Assembly (NCBI GenBank): GCA_902363515.1
Contig: CABJAN010000008.1
Coordinates: forward strand, 1 to 64,000
DNA length: 64,000 nt
Reading direction: 5' to 3'
DNA from: Bacillota bacterium
GTDB taxonomy: Bacteria > Bacillota > Clostridia > Lachnospirales > Lachnospiraceae
The position numbers were made by a program, and so were the translations under genes. Position 1 is the stretch's first letter. Each line of letters starts with the position of its first letter. The notes below the pieces were generated by a model. That model ran no database searches and was not told the DNA's origin. It saw only the letters and a list, made by a program, of their open reading frames with translations. Positions 44,562-53,764 of the stretch are shown in pieces.

Positions 44562-45608
44562 GTGCCACTGAAGAATTTTCAATATGATGCGCTTATGCGC
44601 AATTACAATCAAAAACAGTTTTTACATAAACATGAGCAGGATGAACGCATTCAAAAGGCTGAAGCAGAGATTCCCAGACTTTCAGAAATCCGCCGGGAGA
44701 TTGCCTCTCTTGGACTGCAAAAAGCCCGTTTCATGTTAGGCGCTTCTAAAGAGGGAGATTTCGATCTTACTGCTCAAATTCAGCGCCTTGCCCTGGAACG
44801 GAGCCGGCTGCTCACCCAACATGGTTATCCTGAAAATTATCTGGAACTTCACTATGATTGTCCCCTTTGCAAAGATACGGGATTTATTCTCACCGAAGAG
44901 GAGGATGGACCTGGTAAGGTGGAAAAATGTTCCTGCTTTCGTAAAGCAGCAGTGGATCTTCTGTATACTCAGTCCAACATACGGGATATACTGAATACAG
45001 AGAACTTCCAGCATTTTTCTTTTGACTTTTACTCCCCTGAATTTACAGATGCCTCCAGTGGCATGACTGCCCTGGAATCTGCCAAAAAGGCGGTAGAAAG
45101 GTCCTGGGATTTTATCCAAAACTTTGACCATGCAAAAGATAATTTATTGATATACGGAGATACAGGTGTGGGAAAAACTTATCTCACCCATTGTATTGCC
45201 AAAGAGCTCCTGGATCGTTCCTACTTTGTTCTATATTTCACCGCCTTTGATCTATTTGACCTGTTATCTAAAAACACCTTCCAAAAGGATGCAGAATCAG
45301 AAGATATGGCGTCCTTTATTTTTGAATGTGACTTGCTGATTATTGATGATTTAGGAACAGAGCTGACCAACAGTTTTATTTCATCCCAGCTATTTTGCTG
45401 TATTAATGAAAGAATTTTAAACAAAAAGGCAACTATCATTTCTACCAACCTGACTATGGAAGACTTCCTGAATACTTATTCAGAACGAACTTTTTCCAGA
45501 GTCACAAGCAATTATACTATGCTGAAACTGGTGGGAAATGACATAAGAATTCAAAAAAAACTTTTAGGAGGAAAAGAAAAATGGCATCAACATCCGCAGA
45601 CACTTTAA
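44562..45608 (+). CDS. dnaI: DnaC/DnaI-type helicase loader ATPase
   Basis: A 348-aa AAA+ ATPase that loads the replicative helicase. The N-terminal region (about 1-140) has a zinc-binding set CPLC...CSC (Cys100, 103, 123, 125), as in DnaI. Walker A is GDTGVGKT at 199-206, Walker B is LLIIDDLGTE, and sensor 1 is ATIISTNLT. Start chosen at GTG 44562, which has AGGAGG 6 nt upstream; the ATG at 44538 overlaps the dnaD stop but contains that site inside the frame. Its end overlaps prs by 28 nt. Confidence 0.88.
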   Translation: MPLKNFQYDALMRNYNQKQFLHKHEQDERIQKAEAEIPRLSEIRREIASLGLQKARFMLGASKEGDFDLTAQIQRLALERSRLLTQHGYPENYLELHYDCPLCKDTGFILTEEEDGPGKVEKCSCFRKAAVDLLYTQSNIRDILNTENFQHFSFDFYSPEFTDASSGMTALESAKKAVERSWDFIQNFDHAKDNLLIYGDTGVGKTYLTHCIAKELLDRSYFVLYFTAFDLFDLLSKNTFQKDAESEDMASFIFECDLLIIDDLGTELTNSFISSQLFCCINERILNKKATIISTNLTMEDFLNTYSERTFSRVTSNYTMLKLVGNDIRIQKKLLGGKEKWHQHPQTL

Positions 45609-46765
45609 AAACGCTCCCTGTAGGGCGACTGGGTATTATCCCGCTGAAAAGCTGCCAGGCTATGGGACAGAAAGTAAATGACTACATTGTCAGGTGGAGA
45701 AAGGAACGGGACCACGAAGAAAAAGACTCCCTGAAATTTGAAGACTATGAGCGTGATTCCTATCTCATTGACTCCAAAGCTCCCCGTTTTGGTTCCGGAG
45801 AAGCCAAAGGTATTCTCGGCGAATCTGTACGTGGAGATGACCTTTATATTATGGTAGATGTCTGCAATTATTCCATGACCTATAAGGTATGCGGACGCAC
45901 AAACCATATGTCACCGGATGACCATTTCCAGGATTTAAAGAGAATCATTGCTGCAGTAGGCGGAAAAGCAAGACGTGTCAATGTGATTATGCCATTCTTA
46001 TATGAAAGCCGCCAGCACAAGAGAACAGGCCGGGAATCTCTGGACTGTGCTCTTGCACTTCAGGAACTTACAGACATGGGTGTGGATAACATCATCACTT
46101 TTGACGCACATGACCCAAGAGTACAGAATGCCATCCCACTCCATGGTTTTGAAACTGTTCAGCCTGCATATCAGTTTATAAAAGGACTTTTACGGGCAGA
46201 ACCGGACCTTGCCATTGACAGTGACCATCTGATGATTATCAGCCCGGATGCCGGCGGCACAGGCCGCGCCATTTACCTGGCAAACGTTCTTGGCGTGGAT
46301 ATGGGTATGTTCTATAAACGCCGGGACTATTCTACTATTGTAGATGGCAGAAACCCCATTGTAGCTCATGAATTCCTGGGCGCTGATGTAACCGGCAAGA
46401 ATATGATTATTATTGACGATATGATTTCTTCCGGTGACAGTATGCTGGAAGTTGCCGCACTGCTGAAAAAACGCGGCGCTGCCAAGATTTTCATGTGTTC
46501 TACCTTTGGTCTGTTCACCAACGGTCTGGAACGCTTTGATAAGGCTTATGAAGAGGGCGCCTTTGACAGACTGCTTACTACAAATCTGGTTTATCAGCCA
46601 GAAGAATTATTGGCAAAACCATATTATGTAAACTGTGACATGAGCAAATATATTGCGCTGATTATTGACACACTGAACCATGACGGTTCCATCAGCACAT
46701 TACTGAATCCGGTTGACAGAATCAATAAGCTGGTGCAAAAGCATAATCAGGCACAGGGAAAATAA
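45581..46765 (+). CDS. prs: Ribose-phosphate pyrophosphokinase (divergent long form)
   Basis: Makes PRPP from ribose-5-phosphate and ATP; PRPP feeds purine, pyrimidine and histidine synthesis. At 394 aa it is about 75 residues longer than the common Prs, mainly at the N-terminus. Family blocks are recognisable but changed: MPFLYESRQHKRTGRESLD replaces the usual PYYGYARQDRK region, FDAHDPRVQNA replaces LDLHAGQIQ, SPDAGGTGRA is close to normal, and the PRPP loop is IIIDDMISSGDS. AGGAGG precedes the ATG within the dnaI end, so translation is coupled. Confidence 0.88.
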   Translation: MASTSADTLKTLPVGRLGIIPLKSCQAMGQKVNDYIVRWRKERDHEEKDSLKFEDYERDSYLIDSKAPRFGSGEAKGILGESVRGDDLYIMVDVCNYSMTYKVCGRTNHMSPDDHFQDLKRIIAAVGGKARRVNVIMPFLYESRQHKRTGRESLDCALALQELTDMGVDNIITFDAHDPRVQNAIPLHGFETVQPAYQFIKGLLRAEPDLAIDSDHLMIISPDAGGTGRAIYLANVLGVDMGMFYKRRDYSTIVDGRNPIVAHEFLGADVTGKNMIIIDDMISSGDSMLEVAALLKKRGAAKIFMCSTFGLFTNGLERFDKAYEEGAFDRLLTTNLVYQPEELLAKPYYVNCDMSKYIALIIDTLNHDGSISTLLNPVDRINKLVQKHNQAQGK

Positions 46766-46781
46766 GAAAAAGAAAGGCAGA

Positions 46782-46803
46782 AGGGGGGCAAACGCCCCCC
46801 CTT
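46782..46803 (+). terminator. GC-rich hairpin after prs
   Basis: A perfect stem GGGGGGC/GCCCCCC with a 4-nt loop. The T-tail is weak, so the terminator role is probable but not certain. Confidence 0.6.
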
Positions 46804-46867
46804 ACATGTTCTCATAAATCTGCCAGTTTTACTTTGCATCGCTTCATATAACAGGAAATCCCATATT

Positions 46868-47290
46868 TCAAAATTTATTCTGTATCCTCTCATTTATTTT
46901 CTGAGTCTGCTTTTTGTAATACAGAGAAAATCCAAACCACAGGAGAAAGGACACTCCAATTTCCGCTGCAATGGCTGCAACACAGCCCTTGATACCAAAA
47001 GATACGGGAATCCATCCTACCACAAAGGATGTAGCCAAAAAGATGGCGCAGCCGATTCCCATATGAATCACGATTTTCATGATATAAGGCAGATTTGGAC
47101 TTTCATAGACAATTCCGGGAATGGAAAATCCCAAGCCCACTACAACTGCACCCAGTACCATTTTTGTGTATACATAATCTGTCAGGATGTAATCCCCTCC
47201 ATTTACCAGGTTCCAGACTATGCCAAACAGGGAAAAACAAACCAGGGCAGCGCTTACCCCTTTTATGGACAATTCTATAAGTTTCTTCAT
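46868..47290 (-). CDS. DUF3021 family membrane protein
   Basis: A 140-aa protein with four predicted membrane helices and a short basic tail. DUF3021 proteins are commonly encoded right after a LytTR-domain regulator, as here (15-nt gap), and probably modulate it from the membrane. AGGAGG precedes the ATG at 47290; the longer frame to 47365 lies inside the regulator gene. The exact function is not known. Confidence 0.8.
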   Translation of the reverse strand: MKKLIELSIKGVSAALVCFSLFGIVWNLVNGGDYILTDYVYTKMVLGAVVVGLGFSIPGIVYESPNLPYIMKIVIHMGIGCAIFLATSFVVGWIPVSFGIKGCVAAIAAEIGVSFLLWFGFSLYYKKQTQKINERIQNKF

Positions 47291-47304
47291 ATAGTAAAAC
47301 CTCC

Positions 47305-47739
47305 TTATAATCCTAAATATTTCTTTAAATCCGGAAGATATTTTCTGGAAACATAATCTTTGCATCCGTTTTTCAAAATCAACAACATGCTTCCTCCAAA
47401 AGACGCTTCCACACCTTCTATGTACTTCAAATTTATTAGTGTGGTCTTTGAAATTTTCATAAAATCAGGTTTTAACGCTTTCTCCAATTCACACAGACGT
47501 TTTTTGCTTACATAGCTTTTATTTCTACAATAGATAACGGTCTTTTCATTTTCGATTCGGATTAAGTAAATCTCATCTCCCTTTAGCACAACGGTCCGCT
47601 CATTGTGGACTGCTGTAATCACGTCACTGGTTGTTTCCAACATAGAAACTGCCCTTTCTATTTCTTCATTAAGCTGGCTTGTATACAGGACTGCATAAGG
47701 TTTCTCCAAACCTTTTACAATTTTTATTTCAACATTCAT
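47305..47739 (-). CDS. LytTR-domain transcriptional regulator
   Basis: A 144-aa regulator without a receiver domain. The C-terminal LytTR DNA-binding fold (about 50-140) shows VVLKGDEIYLIRIENEKTVI, FMKISKTTLINLKYIEGV and CKDYVSRKYLPDLKKYL. The N-terminal 45 residues are a small alpha/beta part. It stands between an ABC transporter and its DUF3021 partner, so it probably controls this four-gene unit. LytTR proteins bind spaced direct repeats; the tandem repeats at 49234-49345 upstream of the unit deserve comparison. Confidence 0.88.
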   Translation of the reverse strand: MNVEIKIVKGLEKPYAVLYTSQLNEEIERAVSMLETTSDVITAVHNERTVVLKGDEIYLIRIENEKTVIYCRNKSYVSKKRLCELEKALKPDFMKISKTTLINLKYIEGVEASFGGSMLLILKNGCKDYVSRKYLPDLKKYLGL

Positions 47740-47806
47740 ACTACAACTTTCCTTTTATGTGATTATTATTTTTTAAGTATAGAATTCCCGAAATAAGATT
47801 TCAAGA

Positions 47807-48376
47807 TTAAATAGAAATAATCCGGGCTGTATTTTTTAACCTGTCTTGTTCATCTTCATGAGAAACAATAATAACACCTTTTCCCTCTGCTAATTTTTTG
47901 TCAATCACATCCCAAATCATATTCTTTTTCATGGTATCTAAAAACGCAAAAGGTTCATCTAATATATACCATTCCCTATTGATTGACATAAGAATAAGGA
48001 TATATATCAATTTCCGTTCCCCTCCTGATAACATACCCCATTGCTTTTTCGATAGCTTTTTCACATTTTCTCCATTATGTTTTTCAAATTCTGTTACTTC
48101 TGCCATCTTCCCTTCCATTCGGTAAACAAACTTCAAGAAATCTTCACACAAAAGTCTGTCTGAAAAAAAGATACTTTGATTAATATAAAGAATACTTTCA
48201 TTGCCGCTAATCATAGCTTTCTTATCTTTTCGTATACCTGATATGTAATCTAACAATAACGTTTTACCTGTTCCATTGTTACCTTTTAGATAATTCAATT
48301 CTCTTTTTATACATAAATTCACATTCTTTTCAACATAAGGCAGTCTTAAATTTTTGATATTAATATCTTTATCCAT
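47807..48376 (-). CDS. Compact ABC transporter ATP-binding protein
   Basis: A 189-aa, unusually short ATPase (normally 220-300 aa). Walker A is KGNNGTGKTLLLD near residue 35, the signature is LSGGERKLIYILIL, Walker B is WYILDEPFAFLD, and the switch His is in VSHEDEQDRL. The helical domain is reduced. Codons are more A/T-rich than in neighbouring genes, suggesting acquisition or low expression. It follows the permease by 8 nt. Substrate unknown; peptide or antibiotic export is one possibility. Confidence 0.85.
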   Translation of the reverse strand: MDKDINIKNLRLPYVEKNVNLCIKRELNYLKGNNGTGKTLLLDYISGIRKDKKAMISGNESILYINQSIFFSDRLLCEDFLKFVYRMEGKMAEVTEFEKHNGENVKKLSKKQWGMLSGGERKLIYILILMSINREWYILDEPFAFLDTMKKNMIWDVIDKKLAEGKGVIIVSHEDEQDRLKNTARIISI

Positions 48377-48384
48377 AACCTTTG

Positions 48385-49065
48385 CTATCTCCTTTCGTTC
48401 GAGTTAGGCTCAAAACGCCAAATACTAATTCCACCCAGAATAAAGGCTAAAATTGTAAAAATACAGTATCCAGCTAGCTTTTCCATAGTATAATTGATGA
48501 CTAAATCTGACACACAATACAAAGGATTATACCTGTTTAACATGGTATCTCTGCCTACTAACAAAAACATTCCGAATATCAGAATTGTAGAAATTGTTCT
48601 AATAGAGTTTACATGAAGTCTTTTTAATAAGGTCACTCCATGTCCCAAAAAAGCAAATGGTATGCATAAAACGATTGTTCCAAAACTATATACCATTAAA
48701 TGAGATATAGAAAACTGTTTTAAAATCCCCGCTACAATATCAAATATAAGGATACTTAGTACAGAGAAAATAATCTGTGTCGTTAAATTCCCAAGAAAAA
48801 ATGCTATTGGCGAATAATGAATGGAAAAAATTGTCCGCAAGCACCCTGTCTCCTTTAATTCCAAAGTATAGACACCTATTCCATAAATAAAAGCGCATAA
48901 AACCATATATACCCACCAGGGTATGAAATCTTTTTCACTTTCTATATTTTGAAAATTTAATAGAAACATAATCATAGGCAATAAAATTGCCCAAATAAAA
49001 GAAATTTTATCTTTTAATAAGGATTTTATATTCAAAATTGTATAGGCTAAAATTTTAGGAACCAT
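48385..49065 (-). CDS. ABC-2-like permease
   Basis: A 226-aa membrane protein with six predicted helices and a short loop after helix 1, the topology of ABC-2 export permeases. I see no close named family. First gene of the permease-ATPase-LytTR-DUF3021 unit. Like the ATPase, it is A/T-rich relative to the rest of the window. Confidence 0.75.
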   Translation of the reverse strand: MVPKILAYTILNIKSLLKDKISFIWAILLPMIMFLLNFQNIESEKDFIPWWVYMVLCAFIYGIGVYTLELKETGCLRTIFSIHYSPIAFFLGNLTTQIIFSVLSILIFDIVAGILKQFSISHLMVYSFGTIVLCIPFAFLGHGVTLLKRLHVNSIRTISTILIFGMFLLVGRDTMLNRYNPLYCVSDLVINYTMEKLAGYCIFTILAFILGGISIWRFEPNSNERR

Positions 49066-49233
49066 AGAAGTACCCCTTTCTCAATTTTATACTCCATATC
49101 CTACACCATGCCCCGTTTTTTTGTCTCATAAATTTCCGTAAGTGGTCAGAATTTCAAGGCAAAATACAAAATTTCATATCCAAAAATCCTGGTCTAAGAG
49201 TAAAATGGGTGGTTTTCTATCTTCCTCCTGATT

Positions 49234-49345
49234 CCACCTACTTTTCTCTGTCTTTTTATAGGTCACAAGACCAGATTTTGAACTTCCCACCTATTTTGCT
49301 CTGTTTTTCATAGGTCATCGAACTAACTTTTGTATTTCCTACTTA
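49234..49345. repeat. Imperfect tandem repeats of about 52 bp
   Basis: Unit 1 (49234-49286) and unit 2 (49287-49337) share CCACCTA, CTCTGT, ATAGGTCA and a TTTTG-A-TT end; a third partial unit starts at 49338. Within each unit ACCTA and TAGGT form an inverted pair around a pyrimidine-rich stretch. Confidence 0.6.
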
Positions 49346-49406
49346 TTTACTTCTCCCAACGCTCTAAATCCATGCATAAAATTATACATTTTTTATAATA
49401 TTCTCA

Positions 49407-49435
49407 TTGAAATTTACAGACTATTATTGTATAAT
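49407..49435 (+). promoter_or_regulatory. Sigma-A promoter of the small membrane gene
   Basis: A -35 TTGAAA (49407-49412) and a -10 TATAAT (49430-49435) are separated by exactly 17 bp. Confidence 0.8.
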
Positions 49436-49475
49436 AAACAAAAATGAAACAATAATTCAGTCAGGAGGTGCCATT

Positions 49476-49694
49476 ATGAGAGAAAAACTCATCCCTATTC
49501 TTAAAGTCAGCATTGCATTTTTTGTTGTCTTGTACACGATTTTCATTTACCAGGTAACCCAGAGTATTAGTCTGGTAACTCTCTTCATTCTCCTGGCAGG
49601 TCTTGCACCTGTGCTACATATGGCCTGGACCTACCTGCAGATTAAGTTTGACGAATATCAGGATGTGCGTTACATGCATTATATGAAGAGATAA
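49476..49694 (+). CDS. Small membrane protein, 72 aa
   Basis: Two predicted helices (about 8-27 and 32-52) and a polar tail ending DVRYMHYMKR. The ATG at 49476 has AGGAGG 7 nt upstream; the frame open to 49407 starts inside the promoter. It has its own promoter and terminator, so it is a monocistronic gene. No family recognised and no function can be given. Confidence 0.7.
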   Translation: MREKLIPILKVSIAFFVVLYTIFIYQVTQSISLVTLFILLAGLAPVLHMAWTYLQIKFDEYQDVRYMHYMKR

Positions 49695-49731
49695 ATCTTT
49701 TCTTTTTTCATATGTGTTTCTCCTTTCATAG

Positions 49732-49774
49732 AAAACGCTGCTTCGGAAGAATTGCTTCCGGTTGCAGCGTTTCT
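49732..49774 (+). terminator. Terminator of the small membrane gene
   Basis: Stem AAACGCTGC/GCAGCGTTT extended inside by CGGAAG/CTTCCG, with a short T-tail. Confidence 0.8.
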
Positions 49775-49842
49775 TGTATATATACTTTGAAAGGCATCTC
49801 TGGTATAATAAAAACAGCATTTTAGAAAGGTTGGTTTATGAT

Positions 49843-50817
49843 ATGATTGATTCTTACGGGAGAAACATTAATTATCTCCGTATTTCCGTGACAGACCGTT
49901 GTAATCTCCGCTGTCAGTATTGTATGCCTGAATCTTTGCCTTCTATTGACCATGAAGAAATCTTCCGTTTTGAAGAAATCCTGCAAATCTGTGAATCTAT
50001 GGGCGCGCTTGGCATTCACAGGTTTAAAGTTACAGGAGGGGAGCCCTTTGTACGAAAAGGCTGCATGGATTTCCTGCGACAGTTAAAAGCCCTGCCTTGC
50101 ACAGAACAGGTAACCATTACAACCAATGGCATTCTTCTTGGTAAATTTCTTCCTGAATTAAAAGAAATTGGCATTGATGGCATTAATATCAGCCTGGACA
50201 CTTTACAGCCTGAGGTCTTTCAGCAAATCACAGGACACACCGGTCTGGAAAGTGTATTGGAAAATATCGTAAAAAGTCAGGAGATGGGCATACGAACCAA
50301 AGTCAACACAGTTCTTTTAAAGGGTATCAATGACAAGGAATTTCCGGATTTGCTCCATCTTGCCAGAGATTATGCAGTGGATGTGCGTTTTATTGAAATT
50401 ATGCCTATTGGATTTGGCAAAAACTATGAAGGCTATAGCCGGGAAAAACTGTTACCCAAGATAGCAGAATTGTATCCCAATTACCAGATTACTACGAAGC
50501 AGCGTGGAAACGGTCCTGCCAACTACATAAAGATTCCTGGATTTCGTGGCTGTATCGGCTTTATTGATGCTGTTCACGGTAAATTCTGCCATCAGTGTAA
50601 CCGGATTCGTCTGACTTCTGATGGCATGTTAAAGCTCTGTCTTTATTATGAAAATGGACTGAATCTGAAAAAACTTCTTAGAAATGGAGCTGCACCGGCA
50701 GAAATACGCTCTGCTATTGAAAGTGCTATACTGCAGAAACCTTCTGAACACCGCTTTTATTTATCTGCTCTGGAAGGTGAACCGGAGCACCGCAAAATGT
50801 CACAAATCGGAGGATAA
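49843..50817 (+). CDS. moaA: GTP 3',8-cyclase MoaA
   Basis: A radical-SAM enzyme that begins molybdenum cofactor synthesis, turning GTP into 3',8-cyclo-7,8-dihydro-GTP. At 324 aa the SAM-cluster cysteines are in TDRCNLRCQYCMPE, the second 4Fe-4S cluster is held by FCHQCNRIRLT...LCLY, and the C-terminal Gly-Gly (SQIGG) needed for activity is present. The start at 49843 matches the usual N-terminus; a TATAAT -10 lies at 49804-49809. The next gene starts 5 nt downstream. Confidence 0.96.
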   Translation: MIDSYGRNINYLRISVTDRCNLRCQYCMPESLPSIDHEEIFRFEEILQICESMGALGIHRFKVTGGEPFVRKGCMDFLRQLKALPCTEQVTITTNGILLGKFLPELKEIGIDGINISLDTLQPEVFQQITGHTGLESVLENIVKSQEMGIRTKVNTVLLKGINDKEFPDLLHLARDYAVDVRFIEIMPIGFGKNYEGYSREKLLPKIAELYPNYQITTKQRGNGPANYIKIPGFRGCIGFIDAVHGKFCHQCNRIRLTSDGMLKLCLYYENGLNLKKLLRNGAAPAEIRSAIESAILQKPSEHRFYLSALEGEPEHRKMSQIGG

Positions 50818-50822
50818 AACTT

Positions 50823-51752
50823 ATGGGAATTGTAAAAGCAATCTGTATCAGTGAAAAAAAAGGGACCCAAAAACACAGGGTAGAAGAGGCCGTTTTTGTA
50901 GAAGACTGGGGCATTGAAAAGGATGCCCATGCCGAAAAATGGCACCGCCAGGTAAGCCTTCTCTCTTATGACAAAATCGAAGATTTCAAAAAAAGAGGGG
51001 CAAAGATTACAGACGGGGCTTTTGGGGAAAATCTGGTGGTAGAAGGATTTGATTTCAGGAATCTTCCTGTTGGAACTGTTTTCCAGTGTAACGACGTAAT
51101 TCTGGAAATGACCCAGATTGGAAAGCAATGTCACTCCCACTGTGAGATTTATAAAATTATGGGTGAGTGCATTATGCCAAAAGAAGGAATTTTTGCAAAG
51201 GTGATACAGGGCGGTACCATCCGAACCGGAGATGAACTGACAATCATCGGTGAGAGAAACCGTTTCCGCACTGCTGTCCTGACCCTTAGCGATAAAGGAG
51301 CTGTGGGAGAACGGGAGGACAAAAGCGGGCCTCTGATTCGTGAAATCATAGAACAAGATAATTATCTGGTGATTGACCAGCGTATCCTGCCAGATGAGCA
51401 GAAAACCATTGAAGAGACCCTCATCCATCTTTGTGACCGCTTGAAAGTGGATTTGATACTCACCACAGGAGGCACAGGATTTTCTCTTCGTGACCGCACC
51501 CCGGAAGCCACTCTTGCTGTTTCTGACCGCCTGGCTCCCGGTATTTCAGAAGCTATCCGGGCATATTCCATGCAGATTACAAACCGTGCTATGTTAAGCC
51601 GGGGCGTTTCTGTACTGCGGGGACAAACTCTGATTATTAATCTTCCTGGCAGTCCAAAAGCTGTGAAGGAAAGTCTGGATTGTATTCTTCCTGCTCTTGG
51701 CCACGGTCTGGAAATTTTAAAGGGCAGTGCCTCTGAGTGCGCCCGCCCTTAA
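50823..51752 (+). CDS. MOSC domain fused to MogA/MoaB-type molybdopterin adenylyltransferase
   Basis: A 309-aa two-domain protein. Residues about 1-145 are a MOSC domain (GIEKDAHAEKWHRQVSLLS, GAFGENLVVEG, and the Cys in GKQCHSHCEIY), a fold that handles sulfur on molybdenum cofactor or binds it. Residues about 148-305 are a MogA/MoaB domain (TAVLTLSDKGAVGEREDKSG, TTGGTGFSLRDRTPEAT, NLPGSPKAV), which adenylates molybdopterin before metal insertion. Both domains look complete. It is co-transcribed with moaA. The fusion suggests that cofactor is handed directly between the two activities. Confidence 0.9.
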   Translation: MGIVKAICISEKKGTQKHRVEEAVFVEDWGIEKDAHAEKWHRQVSLLSYDKIEDFKKRGAKITDGAFGENLVVEGFDFRNLPVGTVFQCNDVILEMTQIGKQCHSHCEIYKIMGECIMPKEGIFAKVIQGGTIRTGDELTIIGERNRFRTAVLTLSDKGAVGEREDKSGPLIREIIEQDNYLVIDQRILPDEQKTIEETLIHLCDRLKVDLILTTGGTGFSLRDRTPEATLAVSDRLAPGISEAIRAYSMQITNRAMLSRGVSVLRGQTLIINLPGSPKAVKESLDCILPALGHGLEILKGSASECARP

Positions 51753-51759
51753 ATACAAC

Positions 51760-52245
51760 TTATTTCTGGGAGGAAAAGTGGAAATCCCCGCTTTTTCCTC
51801 CTGTTTTTTCTACCAAATGAATATCCCGAATCACCATTTTCTTGTCTATAGCTTTACACATATCATAAATGGTGAGAAGGGCAGCGCTGACTCCATGGAG
51901 CGCTTCCATTTCTACGCCGGTTTTTCCTTCCGTTTTTACAGTACAAACAGCCTGAATAGCCTGTTCTCCCAAAAGCACCTGAAAGTCTACGGAACATTTC
52001 TGAATCATCAGAGGATGACACATGGGAATAATGGAGGAGGTCTGTTTTACTGCCATGATTCCTGCCACTCTGGCCACTCCCAGTACATCTCCTTTTTTCG
52101 CCTTTTGTTCTAAAACCGCTTGTAAAATCTCCTCTGATACCAGTATTTTTCCCTGGGCAACTGCGGTTCTGTAGGTTGGCTCTTTTCCTGACACATCTAC
52201 CATCACTGCGTTTCCATTTTTGTCAAAATGATTGAATTCACCCAT
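51760..52245 (-). CDS. moaC: Cyclic pyranopterin monophosphate synthase MoaC
   Basis: Acts directly after MoaA, rearranging its product to cPMP. At 161 aa the conserved blocks are [46 protein letters not shown] and [18 protein letters not shown] precedes the ATG. It is convergent with the moaA unit (7 nt between stops), so the pathway genes meet tail to tail. moaC is instead in line with the yhaN/yhaO-like pair upstream. Confidence 0.95.
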   Translation of the reverse strand: MGEFNHFDKNGNAVMVDVSGKEPTYRTAVAQGKILVSEEILQAVLEQKAKKGDVLGVARVAGIMAVKQTSSIIPMCHPLMIQKCSVDFQVLLGEQAIQAVCTVKTEGKTGVEMEALHGVSAALLTIYDMCKAIDKKMVIRDIHLVEKTGGKSGDFHFSSQK

Positions 52246-52249
52246 CTTC

Positions 52250-53764
52250 TCATACCTCCTGTTTCTGTAACTCTACAAGGTGAAAGGGAATCCCCATGCT
52301 CTCTAAAGCCTGTATTTCCCTTTTATGACAACTAAAAATAAGCACCTGGGAATAATGCTCATAAATCCACCTTAGTGTACTGAAAAGCCGCTTATCATCG
52401 TACATGGCAAAGGTTTCGTCCAGCACCAGGGGCAATTCTTCCTCCTGGCAGAGAATTCCCCCGCATGCAAGACGCAAAGCAAGATAAACCTGTTCTATAG
52501 TACCAAAGCTCACCTGATGCAAAGCCAGCAGTTTCCCACCCTGATTCAAATGAATATGAAAATCTTCATCCAGAATAACCTGCTGATATTTACCCTTAGT
52601 AAGACTGCAAAAAATCTGAGACAGCTTCTTCTGGAGGGTTCCTCCTGTCTTTTTCTGCATTCTGGCTGTTGCCTCCCTGATTCTCTGCTCTGCTTCTAAA
52701 AGACTTTGAATCTCCTTTCTGGCAACCAGGATTTCTCCTCGATTCTCTCTGGCTTCCTCATATTCCTCCTGAAGATTCTCCAGCTTTCTCTGACGCTCTC
52801 TCAGATTTTCCTCCAACATGCTAAGTCGTTCCTGAATCTTTACCCTGCCTGTATGGTTCTGCTGTGCTTTATCTTTTGCAGAACTCTTTGCTGTGCCGGG
52901 CAAGAACAACGGAAGCAAACATACTACTGCCAGAAAGACCGCGCATAGCAGCGCAATATACCAGGGTGTCTTACCAAAGATGGATAACAGGGAAAATACC
53001 AGAAAACCTGCTATCGCCAGAAGGAGCAGCCCCTTCCTGCCCGGTATTTCTCTTGGCATTTGACATTCTTCCCTTGCAAGGTTTGCTGCCTGATGCTGAA
53101 GCTCTTGCTGTTTTTGCTTCAGATTGAGGATTTCTTCCTGTTCATGGCTGATTTCATATGCCAGCCGCTCCTCTTCTTTTTCTTTTTTCCTGGTTGCAGA
53201 TTCCTGCTGCTTTTCCTGGTATTTTCTCTTTTGTTTTAGAATTTCCACCGCTTTTTCCGGGTCAAAGCTCATATCTCCGGAACCCTGAAATTCTGCCAGA
53301 TAATCCCGCAGTTCCTTATAAAGTCCCTCCTGTGTGGTGCTTTTTGCCTGTCCCACCGATACAGTATTACAATACACAACTTCCGAAATATTTCCAAGAA
53401 GCATATCCAGATCCCCGTCTTTTACAGACAACAATTCTCCGTCTGTCTCACAGAATAAGGTAGCCTCTTCTCTGTTCTTCTGGAAATTCCGTTCCAGTCG
53501 AAAACGCTTTTCCCCACAGGAAAAGGTCATAGCTCCCTCATACCATCCGGCATGTTCCCAAGGAGCATATTTATTGTAGGTATCTGTTCTGGAAGCACGT
53601 CCACGCAGACGTTTCATACCAAAAAGCATACTCTGCAAGAAGCTGTGAATGGTAGATTTTCCACTTTCATTCTCCCCGTAAATCACATTGATTCCCTGTT
53701 TTAGAATCAGCTCTTCGTTTTGAAATCTGCCGAAATTTTTAAGGTTCAACTTATTAATAATCAT
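52250..53764 (-). CDS. SbcC/YhaN-like ATPase, compact
   Basis: A 504-aa Rad50/SbcC-type ATPase. Walker A is [15 protein letters not shown] (about 28-42), preceded by [17 protein letters not shown] coiled-coil arm (about 175-350) contains two hydrophobic stretches ([19 protein letters not shown] and [18 protein letters not shown]) that look like a membrane hairpin, as in YhaN. The C-terminal half has the signature-like [16 protein letters not shown] and Walker [15 protein letters not shown]. About half the length of Bacillus YhaN or E. coli SbcC. It overlaps the phosphoesterase gene by 4 nt; together they probably form a membrane-linked end-processing nuclease. Confidence 0.85.
   Translation of the reverse strand: MIINKLNLKNFGRFQNEELILKQGINVIYGENESGKSTIHSFLQSMLFGMKRLRGRASRTDTYNKYAPWEHAGWYEGAMTFSCGEKRFRLERNFQKNREEATLFCETDGELLSVKDGDLDMLLGNISEVVYCNTVSVGQAKSTTQEGLYKELRDYLAEFQGSGDMSFDPEKAVEILKQKRKYQEKQQESATRKKEKEEERLAYEISHEQEEILNLKQKQQELQHQAANLAREECQMPREIPGRKGLLLLAIAGFLVFSLLSIFGKTPWYIALLCAVFLAVVCLLPLFLPGTAKSSAKDKAQQNHTGRVKIQERLSMLEENLRERQRKLENLQEEYEEARENRGEILVARKEIQSLLEAEQRIREATARMQKKTGGTLQKKLSQIFCSLTKGKYQQVILDEDFHIHLNQGGKLLALHQVSFGTIEQVYLALRLACGGILCQEEELPLVLDETFAMYDDKRLFSTLRWIYEHYSQVLIFSCHKREIQALESMGIPFHLVELQKQEV

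Larger units (their letters stand above)
49066..49475. other. Intergenic region between divergent ABC unit and small membrane gene
   Basis: 410 bp without a credible gene. It carries the tandem repeats at 49234-49345 and, at its right end, the promoter of the small membrane gene. I did not find a strong promoter for the ABC unit on the minus strand. Confidence 0.6.

Noticed and set aside
49234..49345. CRISPR array
   Set aside because: The units are imperfect, directly adjacent without unique spacers, and no cas genes are nearby.
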